Assembly: GCA_029721515.1 (NCBI GenBank)
Contig: CM056567.1
Coordinates: forward strand, 6,585,507 to 6,649,506
Source: Synanceia verrucosa
Lineage: Eukaryota > Chordata > Actinopteri > Perciformes > Synanceiidae
Direction: 5' to 3'
Length of the DNA: 64,000 nucleotides
Shown here piece by piece: positions 51,100 to 61,700 of this stretch. Position 1 is the stretch's first letter; every line of letters begins with the position of its first letter. The notes beneath the pieces were generated by a model, which saw only the letters and a list, made by a program, of their open reading frames with translations, was not told the DNA's origin and did no database searches. The position numbers and the translations under genes are program-made.

Positions 51100-52553
51100 C
51101 TTTTACACAGTGACTTGGCTTTTTAAAAAAAATAAACTACATTTTTCTAAGGTTGTTATTCAGACAGAACACGTTTAATGATGAATGCCACAGTCACAAA
51201 GAAGCTGGATTGTTAGTTTTGTCTTTTCATGGATTTTGTGAACAGTAACAGAAAAAAATAAAAGATTTAATTAAATATTTTAGTTCTCTGACCTCGCTAT
51301 GGTTTTTTGTTTGTATTCAAGCGTATTAAAACTCTTAATATAGCTTTCATCCTACAAAAATCTCCAAGTGATGACAAAATGACAAAAAAATGGCAATAAA
51401 ATTGAACATGTTTAAGACGACGAGTAGATGATTCATGTTTGCCGTCTGTGTAAGATTATTATCAAGATTGTGAAGATGCCTTCATCATTTCATCTTTAGC
51501 CTTTCCTTTTCCCTGGATGTTTATTACAAAATGCTACAAAATCCATGAATAAATATGTACAGATAATAGAATATCTCTTCATTTTTTTCTTTTAAAAGGG
51601 AGATTAAAGGCATCAAAGGATGATTGGGAGGAAAATGAGCTTGTTTGTCAGAATTATTGGCACAAGTGACTCGTATGCAGTGAAACAACTCTTGTGGCTG
51701 TTTGACCTCAAAATAATGTTGTTTCTTATTCATATATTTTTTGCACGTTTAGCTTATTTTTGCTTCTTAGCTCTGCGATGTTCGGCATCGGCACAAATAC
51801 AGCAACTGCAAAAAAAGCAACAAAGCAGTTGGCAGTGCAGCATCACAGGACACACACTTAGCACGTAGGAATTGGCAAGAATACAATATTCATATAAAAC
51901 AAAAATAAAATGTTTTTAAAACACTTTTTTCCCCAAATGAAACATGGTGAGCATATTATGTACACAATTCCAGAGCTTCAAGCACAGAGGGTGTTTTGTA
52001 ATCTGACCTCTATCATGGCACATATGATCAGGTGTGTGATGTGTGTGTGCGTGTGTGTGTCTTTAGCTTCAGGGTCCACATCTGTGCTCATCTGGACATG
52101 GTACACTCCTTCATAGCTGTGACCACCACCCTTTGGTATAGGTGAGGTTAGGAGGGATTGTTTCTTCTACTTCAGCTTAAAAATCTCCATCACCACTCGG
52201 CCTCCACCTCATGTCGATCAGCCTCACGGTCACATTTCCGCCGCCTTCAGTCATTTCTGTCTCTACACCAGCACAGGCCTCCGTCACACTGTTTTAGCAG
52301 CTTTAGGAAGTGACAGAGGCCGAAAGCAGCTCGTCTCATGCCACGAGTTCTTGACATCAGAGTTCTCAGAAAACAGCCTCAACAGCAATGTAAAGCAAAA
52401 TAGTCAGCCTTGTGATCCATGTCCGGACCCGTACTATCGTCCTGGGCTGGACTTCTAATCGCAGAGGGCAAACCAGGTTTACCTTTCTTACTGTACACCG
52501 GTTGCTCATCCTCGGCTGTTCCCACCACCACACTCTTCATCCTACCATGTGGC
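51100..52553 (-). other. calcr: calcr 3' UTR (extent inferred)
   Basis: Sequence downstream of the minus-strand TGA with no ORF of note. A minus-strand AATAAA (+ strand TTTATT) at 51520-51525 is a plausible but unproven cleavage signal; several other A/T-rich hexamers exist. Confidence 0.35.
51520..51525 (-). promoter_or_regulatory. candidate poly(A) signal for calcr
   Basis: Reads AATAAA on the minus strand, about 1.0 kb after the calcr stop. Chosen by position and hexamer only. Confidence 0.3.
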
Positions 52554-52775
52554 TCAAGCGTACGTCTCTCCTGATTTTAGCGCCGCCAGCTCAGGGTCCT
52601 CAGCGTGGCGCCCGTTCAAGTGTTCGCTGTTACAGTCATGGTGGTACATGAAGGCGGGTACCTCGGTGATGGAGGTGGCTGTGTAGGATGTGGAGCGCAT
52701 TGAGCAGTGGTCCTTTCGTCTCTGACCCCACTGAGTCTTATACTGCATCCACTGTCTCTTCAGAGCTGCCTGCAC
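52554..52775 (-). CDS. calcr: calcr terminal coding exon: helix 8 and cytoplasmic tail
   Basis: The exon has 73 codons plus TGA; acceptor tgttgtcag. It begins VQAALKRQWMQYKTQWGQRR (helix 8; KRQW and QW as in CALCR), continues RSTSYTATSITEVPAFMYHH and DCNSEHLNG, a CALCRL-like block, and ends KSGETYA. Serine/threonine-rich, consistent with phosphorylation-dependent internalisation (inference). Confidence 0.93.
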   Translation of the reverse strand: MQAALKRQWMQYKTQWGQRRKDHCSMRSTSYTATSITEVPAFMYHHDCNSEHLNGRHAEDPELAALKSGETYA

Positions 52776-55700
52776 CTGACAACACAGCCACAGCAACATG
52801 TTCAGCATCTTTGACAGCTTTCAATTGGTAGTTTCATCACTCTTCACATAACTGGGAAACATTTTGTCTCCTTTTGACTCCATAAAACTAAACCTCAGTG
52901 GAAATGCTGACATTTTGAATCATGTTTGTAGTTGTCCAAGTTTTTTTTTTTTTTTTTTTTTTTTTTGTCCTGTTTTGATTCTTTGATCTACTTTGACCAC
53001 AAAATGATTCCACCAGACAAATTTACATACAATTGAATCAAAACATGCAACATGAGTAAGGCAGAGCCATTGTAAACAGCAGCTTGTGACAATATTAATC
53101 CAACCGACGGGGATCTTAACTGCTGAAAACATAATTGCTGCAGCATGTGGATCGCTCCGATTTCAATCATGTCAACAGTTAGAAAATGTAAACACATCAC
53201 ATTCATTGGAATGAAGCCACGCTGTGCACTAAGGCAGCTCCATATGGACCATCCAAAAGTGAAACATTTCCCCGAAAGGTCATGATCTTCTACTGGTGAT
53301 ATGTGTGTGTTGCGGCTTTTGGGGTTCTCGATCAGGGCTCATAGGGCATGTACTTTGTTAATCAAGCCCTGGACACAAGCTACTGTTGTGAGATATATGT
53401 GGCGTTAGGGGACTGATGTGTTATTTTGTCAATAAAATATGAAACGATAGTGAAAATGCAGCCCATAAACACTACATTCAAAGTGATATAATGTGAAGAA
53501 AAGCAGCAAGTCACGTTTGTGAAGCTAGTACGTCTGAATGTTTGATGTTTTTCCCTGATTAGTGACTGATAATCAGAAATGATACAGACTCGTTATCTGT
53601 TGAACTAGAAATCAATTCAGAACTACGTACATAGCTTGACTGATTGAACAACTGTGTGAACTCGAGTTCCTCAAAACAGAAACGGCTACAATCCTCCAGG
53701 AGTGCAATGATAATCATTTCATTCTGCAACACCCATATACCGCTGTAATTACTGCGGGTATATTAATGATCTAATGAGGTGAGTTATGACAGTAATTGTT
53801 ATAATGAGACAAAAGCACAGCCTGGGCTCGTAGCCTGCACTTAGAGCGTTTTGCTTGATGTCACAAAAACAGCATGAAAGCTGTTTGTCTCACTGACCTA
53901 CATCACAATGGAGAAACAAGGAAGTTCTGTGCAGTTTGGCCTTTAAACCAAAGACCAGGACTGAAAGTGGCCCCAGAAACCCGTGTCCTGATTAAGGGCT
54001 GAATCGCTCTTTATTCTGGTGAATCAAGCAAACCCTCTGGCTCTATTGTGACAGTCTGTGTTAGCTGACCCTGCCTCACCCTGAAGCAGGGCTCATGCTT
54101 TAAACACATGCTCTACACACTGTTTCTACTCCATAGATCGTTTGCATTGTTGAAGCCCCTGATGAGTTAATACCTGACCTATTTTCCAGGCTGAAACCCC
54201 ATTCACTAGACTGCTGCTTCCTCTGTTTCAGACACCTCATGCCGAGTATTTCAGTCTGCTGCTTTCAGTTTATGCATTTCTGTCCTGTTTTCTTCTCATG
54301 CAAGAAAATACCTCCTAACAACCTCATTGTCTCTATGAATAACACAGAATTTCACTTAATTTTAAACACAGAAGAAGTTTGTCACTGCCTGAGCTGTCTT
54401 TGGTGCACACTGCACCATGGAGACATGCTAAAATACCTAATTTAACCTTACAGAATGTACATTTGAGGCTTTGCTTTGCAGAGACCTTGAGCTTGAAGGC
54501 ATCTGTCACACATTGAGTCTATGGAGCTGAAAGGTATCAACACCATTAACTCCAGGTTTTGGCTTTAATGGAAAACCAACTCATTCGTTTTTTTTCTTTG
54601 TACCAAGTTAAGGATGCTCACAGACAAACAGACAGCTGCTGACAGACTTAAAAAGGCTGACAGGAGAACTTGAAAGAAGAGTCAATTTCCAGCTGGGCTT
54701 GGAAACCACAGTCATTTATAAACTGTGTCTTTCTCCTCACCTGACGTGACCCGTCAGCTTCCACTGCTGCAGCATTAGCTTGGTCTCAGATGAGACAAGC
54801 GGCACAGTGCTTTATAACCTGTTACAACTGGACTAATGACAGATGTAACATCTCTGTGAACTGCTTCACTCAAGTACTGAATGCCAAAATGTAACTCTGA
54901 ATCTGTTTGGGTCACTTCTTGATTTGCTATCAAACACAGATGCAACATGCCAGAGATCTGACCTGGAAAAAAGCAAAGTATGAAAATGTTTTGCCTGATG
55001 GAGTCTGACGTCTCGTACTTAATGTCATAAGCAATGAGTAGTTTTATTGCTCCGTGGCTGAACAGCTCGCAGGGTAAAATGTGCAGGTTGACCTTTACAA
55101 AAGAGCGATCGCTCTATCAGCGTTATTTCCTCAACGTGGCATCAAAAATTCAACTTTTCCAGGATACAATGTTCTTAAAGGAGACGTTCTGTTTGGGATG
55201 TTTGCCAGGAGATGTTTAGCTTAGCATGAAGACTGGAAACAGCTTGGCTGACTCCAGAGCTCTAAAGCTTACTGATTAAAGAAAATGTAGAACTTGGCCA
55301 GGCTAGCTGTTTACTACTGCTTCTAGCAGACTTGAGAAGCCAAACTGCTAATATACGTAAATACATGCTTACCTCTCCATTGAAGAAGCAGAATATCGTT
55401 GCCACCAGTAATCCCTTAAAAAGCAAAACAAGTGGACAAAATTAGCTCGTTATTTCACAAAAGCGAATCAAAATGTGTCCTTTTCTAGCAGTGAGGTAGG
55501 GCAAGAAAGGAGAAGTACTGCACAGAGGGTAAGTGAAGGAACTGACTGCCTACCTGGGAATTTAGCAGTCTGATTGCCCGTTGTTTAGTTAAGCGCCTAA
55601 CTGGTAGTTAAATAAAGATAATGGAGTGCCTATTTTTTTTTTTTTTTTAGATTGTGATGCAGCAGTGAATGAATCACATCAATCAATCCCAACAACGAGG

Positions 55701-58700
55701 CAGAAAATGGTGTAAACTTTCAAGCATGCCAAACATAAAATCTTGACAGGACTTGAGGGCTATGTGGACTATGCTCAGGATGGTTTCTGCTTATACTGGT
55801 ATTTTTCTTCCTGTATTACCTCCACCAAGGAGGCAATGTGATCACCAGGGTTTGTTTGTTTATTTATTTGTTGGTTTGCAAAATAACTCAAAGTTATGGG
55901 CAACATTCTTATTGTCAAATATTAATATTTTCTGAGATAATCCCAAAAAATGTGCATAGTGGACAGAATCGCAACTCAGAACTCAGTCAAATATTGACCT
56001 TTTGGTGAAAAGCACATTTCCCTATTGAAATTAAACAATCTATGGTTACTACTAGATAGAGGATACGTTATTTAGTTTATAACCCAAAAATGACCTTAGA
56101 AGGCCAAAGGTCAAGGTCACAATGACCCTGTAAACAAATATATTTAATCCCACAACATATCAGTATTTGCGGAGAGGATTTTCTAATTTTTTGTTTGGTA
56201 AGTAGCCATTCATGACCTCTTAGGAATGAAATTAAAAAAATCGCCAGCAAACACGATAGTGACGTCATGGAAAAAATGGCATCATGTCACGCACATAAAT
56301 GTATGTATAAATGTGGGTTTGAAGGTGCGTCAAACTCAACACATTCACTCTTTGGTGCGTTGTGGGCTTGCAGGAGTCTGGTGGAGGTCTGCACTGTCTG
56401 AGTGCTTTTCGAGTTATTGTTTGGGTTATTCCCAGATGTGCAAAATACCTCAGCCAACAAGGGCAGCAATGAAACAGTTTAACAGAAATTTTGATGAATT
56501 CAGTGGCTGGCTGTCAGCTCAGTGGCTACCTGGTAGTGCATGAGTATGTGCATGATGTACTCGTAGACTTCCCCGGCGAGGCGGTTCTCCGGTCTCCAGG
56601 GAAAAATGACAAACTGTATTCCCAACAGGGGTACAAGTATCAGCGTGGCTCTCACTGCCTTCATGTACATGTTGGACTCTGCCCGGTGTGTATCTCTCAA
56701 CTTGGTCACCAACACTCTTATAATATTTAGTAAGAAGAAGAGGTTCACCTGCAGAACGTTTAAAAAAAGGAAAAAATATTGCCATTATTCTGATGTTTTG
56801 TGCTAAAGTACTACCCAAATAACAATCTAACAATCCTAGTTTTCATTCTGATCCATGTATTTCTCTGGAACAGTGGATTAGCTGACTTACAAGAAGCGCT
56901 GCCACGATAGGACCGTGGACCGCGTAGAGCAGATGGGTTTCTACACTCATCCAACAGCTACAGAAGGAAAAACATATCAGTCAGTGCTGTCTGCAGCCCA
57001 AAATACACATGCGCACACACACACATGCAAAAACATGCACACGCAGGGATCTGCACGCTCTCGCTCTCCGCCACACACAGACGAGCACGTATGTAAACAT
57101 CTCCTGTTTATTTGCAGAAGTTTCTGGAACATTACTCACTTGTCATCAAAATACTTTTTCCTTGCCACGGCGTGGATGGATGCAGGCACTAGAGGAAAGC
57201 CTTGGAAAGGGAAAAGATGGCGGCCATATGAGGTCTTCAGTGAATTTAGGGAAATTAATTTGTCACTTATGCAACAGTAAAAAGTGGGGTTAGCTTGGTC
57301 AGTTGTTTTTCTGGTCTCAGGCTTCCTCTTCAGATAACTTAATAACTATTATATGTTCTTGGAAAGGCTGAAACACAGCAGATCAACTTTTTCTTATTGC
57401 TATTGTATTACTCCAACCTGAAAAACAACTCCACATGGTTAATTTCATGTAATTTCCTGCACTCAGGCTCAATTTTTACTCCATGTACAGTCCAGTGAGG
57501 CCCTGCACGTTGGCCACAGATGGACCAAACTGGCCTCCAAACACACATCATTTTTAATGATGATCATCCATTTAGCTCCCCCGTCTACTTGTTTGACTGA
57601 CTGCACCCATTATTCCTGTTTTGAACAAGGTGAAAACGACGGTATTAAGTGACAGCAGGGTCAATAAAGCCGTCAGCTTCTCCAGGCTGAAATACTGTGC
57701 GAGGACTGGGTGGACAGTTGTAAATTGTGGCTTCTTGATTTGTGTTCTCTCATGTTGAATTGCTCTTAAGCTGCGACAGTCCACCAAGGACATTAAAAAA
57801 AAATGTTTTAAAGCTACATAATAGGACACAACACACATAGTGAATCATTTTTGATCAGACTCACCCCAGCCCAGGAGATAGTACCAATGCAGATGCTGTT
57901 CCTCTGCAAACACAGCCACCACGATGAGCGTATGCAGGTAGATGCCTTCACACAGCATCCAGAAATAATTGCAGCCCAGCATGTACATGTGGAAGAAATG
58001 CAACACCTTACAGCCAACCTGCAGAGACAGCCAAAGCAGGTATTGTTTATTTTGTCTGTAAAAACAGAGATCTATTAGGCTGATTGAACTTAAACCCTCC
58101 TGACATCATCTCAGCAGGACACAAAAAAGATCTCAGAGGATCTTTCTAAAATCATGAGCCAGTATTACTTCCTGCAGACAGAGATGATGTTTATTCATTG
58201 ACCCCCTCTGGAGGTGAACTGGGATGGAAATGAAGACTTGTGCTCTTTGATTGCCATGTTCTGTGAGTGCATATTAGTGCCGTATACATGTTATTTTCTA
58301 TTTTTGCAGCATTCAGCACAGTGTGACAACATGTCTCATTATGTATTCTGTTCCCTTTGAATCGTTATTATAATTTCCTGAAAGACATGACTGATGATTT
58401 TCCATGTCAGTCTTTTACTCATGTTATAATTAGTGCATGTGTATGGAGGCTCCATAAGCTGTTATTCTGCTAATGACTGCAACACATTGGCTCCAATTAA
58501 CCTCACATCTATTCAAAAAGTATTTTCCCCTTACAAGATTATTTTACTAAAGTTAATAGTGAAATAAGTTGTCTCTATGAATTTTGAGACACACTTCATT
58601 TTATTGAGGAGACATGTTTTTGGACTTGTCTGCTTAATTAGCTGCTGCTTGCTCGTCTCATCATCAGACGATGTTTCTAAATTTGGATTATGCTGCTCAA

Positions 58701-61700
58701 GTAAAAGCCAAATTGGCTCCAAGTGGTAAATACAAATCAAAGCTCAATCTAGTTTTGCTCTACTGTGACAAATCACTGCAGCAATGTTTCTTTTCACTCA
58801 ATGGTAACAATAAAGCACACAATCATACTGTATAGTACTGCAAATATTGCTCTATTTTGACACATGGAGCACAACATTTTGTTAAAGATGCTTGTTATGT
58901 TTTGCCTTGCCATTTTAATTTCAAAGATTAACACGCTTCGTTGAGTGTCAAGAACCAGGAAGATCATTTCAATTAGCGTCTGTGTATGCGCTTACTTTTT
59001 AATGTGTCACTAAATTATCTTGTAATCTTGAATATTTATTCTCAGGTTTCTGAAGCACTTCCTGAATGAAGACTTTCAATTTAGAACTATCTTACTTCTT
59101 ATTCTGAAAAAAAACTACTGAATTAAATGTTTTCCCTGAAATGACCCCTTAAGCACACTGTATAAGGTGGATATCAAGAACTTCTGATAGTACAAATACT
59201 TTTTTATTAAGTAATATATTATATGTGTATATATATGTGTGTGTGTGTGTGTGTGCATCAGGATTTTGTGTTTGCAGTCACTGTATATTTCAAAGATGCT
59301 GGCACTGCTATTAACTGCTGCTCTCTGGGGTCTTGTAAACTTTTAGTCACATGTCTCTCCTTTGCTTTCCTACAGTTTCCTTTCTACTTGAGGAATCTCC
59401 ACCACAGCAGACTCATATCAGCATGCAGAGAGTTAGGTCGCTCACTTTCTGCTAATTATCTCTATCAGGCGTAGACTGAGGGGATTATTTCCATGGCTTA
59501 TCTCACAAAGCACTGGACCCTTCAGCATAATATTGTTGGTGCTCATTTATGTCTGTATGCTCAAGGACCTCTCTTGATTGCAGTGCTTCACACTTTTTTT
59601 AAAAAAAAACACGTTTTGTTTGGCTGTTTTGCACCATTTTTGACTGCTCACTCCTCACTACTTTGAGCTAGCCGGTAGAGACAGTTAGTGATGAACAATG
59701 CTTCAGTGTGGAAGACGCATGCATGCATGCATGCATGCATCAATAACTATTGCTTAGAAAATGACAAACTGAATGGAGCACTGACTACAACAGAGTGCAG
59801 CTTCTCATGCTGGTAGGAGGCAAGCTACATAGTGATGTGTTTGGCTAACAGAGCTAACAGCTAATGGAACCAAACACACAGCAGGACTGACACTTTCTGC
59901 TCAGAGGAAGCGTTACTTCATATTGTCTGCAGTTTAGCTGCATGGAGGCGGTTCGGTTGCTTTACAGCAGCTTCCTAGTTCACTGCTTTGCATTGGTGTT
60001 AGCTGAGGTTTGTCTTAAGGTACCGACAATCTTCTGGTTTGAAAGTCAAGCTGCTATACATCATGTAGATGTTTTCAGCCTCCCCCTGGTTTGACGTAAG
60101 CTTTGGGGATTCACTCCTCCACACTGCTGGCAGGCAAAAGCATAGAATTAAAAGAGCTTTCATTCTCTATGAGAGCTAATCTCCTCCACAATCCACCTTT
60201 CCTAAATCACCAGCGCAGAAAACAGGCTCATAAGTCTCACTTTGGCTGTAAATTTCATGATGTATCCCAAAAGACACGCCAAAAATCCCAACTAATGGGA
60301 TTTCTTTGTCTGCATCTTCATGAAAAGCAGGGCCACGGTGACCAATTTTGTTCTGATATGCTGCAACCAGTTAGCACAACTTGACGGTTTTAAGTTGGAA
60401 AGTACAAAATTAGACACATTTTTTGACAAATAGAAAGGAGGAGAGATCTAAAAGTGGGCCAGTGCACAAAATCTCTATGTCTTGGCATTGATGGCATGCC
60501 TGGCTGCTTCTTGGACACATTCAGAGATGGGATGTGAGTAAAGATGGCAGTCAGAGTGAGCCAGATAGATCTGGTAAAAGTTTGAAAAGGAGCAGCGGAA
60601 GGACACAGAATCAAACCCAAACCTGACTGAAGCTTCGGCTTTCTCCTGGATGTTTCTAGTTCTCTGTCAGGCCAGGGAGCTGGAAGCTGGCTGGGCTCTA
60701 ATGGGATTGCAATGTATGCACTGTGAGCCAATTTCTACAATCCTATCTCTTGTTTCTGAAGCAGACTTTGATCATCATTCTCTTTTGTTTCATTTTTGCA
60801 CATTAACTCTGAGTGCCATTGAAGTATTTTGACGTCAAAGTAAGTTTTTTTTTCGGCAGCGGGTCGCTGATCGCAGTCTCCCGTAGCCTGTGAGTAATTT
60901 TGGGGAGGTGAAATTGGAGCATAAGTATACGCCACAGAAATCAAAGTAGGAAGTGGAGATGATCAAGATTAGAGAGCAAAACAGACGGATTCTGGACAAA
61001 AAGTGTTGTTTAGACTGGGAGTGTCCTCTACTCTACTCTACCTCTGATAAAACAAGAATGGAACAAGGTAAAAACAACCATTTTTTTTCATGATGAAATA
61101 GAGAGTCTCTTCTTTCATTTGAGCTATTCTGTGTTTTCAGAGTCATAGTACAAAATATTCTGGTACTCAAAGAGTTAACATATTGATGTGATAGCAGTTT
61201 TTGATAATTAAATATTAACAGGGAATATTCTGGCACACTTTTTACAAGAATCTGGCTGATTTGGATATTGGCCCATCACAGATATATTGGTATTGGTGTA
61301 TAAATTGTCCAACATGCTCCAATATTGCAAAAAAATAAGACAAATAAAGACATTTTCTTGACTGTGTCAAGTAGCTCAGAATGAGGAACAAGTTTTAGTC
61401 AAGAAATGTAATGGCTACATCACTAAAGGTTAAATTTATAAACCTGCTGACAACATAAACCACCATGTTCTGAAAAGACATAATGCAACCATTACTCAGT
61501 CCAGCACTAAGCACATATGATGGGAAATCTATCTCAGGGTGGGCAGGGCCTTCACGGTAAATTACTGTCCATGTACTGGACGTATTTAATATATCAGCCA
61601 CAAAAATCCAGTGTTGGCTGTGTTCTACTTTTTACTAACTTGGGACTTGTGTTTAATTTTATTCAGATCTTGATTAGAAAGGACTATATGAGCACAGAGT

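Noticed and set aside
53855..53880. Minus-strand GTGACATCA resembling the miR-489 seed (miR-489 lies in a CALCR intron in mammals)
   Set aside because: Only the seed matches; the rest of the mature sequence and a foldback are absent. The miRNA-bearing intron probably lies beyond 64000.
56519..56833. 104-codon minus-strand frame overlapping calcr TM5-TM6 exon
   Set aside because: Out of frame with the receptor; the 73-codon conserved frame with proper splice sites explains the region.
57140..57200. Alternative acceptor ctctag at 57189 that would shorten the calcr exon to 49 bp
   Set aside because: The acceptor ccaag at 57201 gives the family-standard 61-bp exon and keeps the conserved GFPLVP motif.
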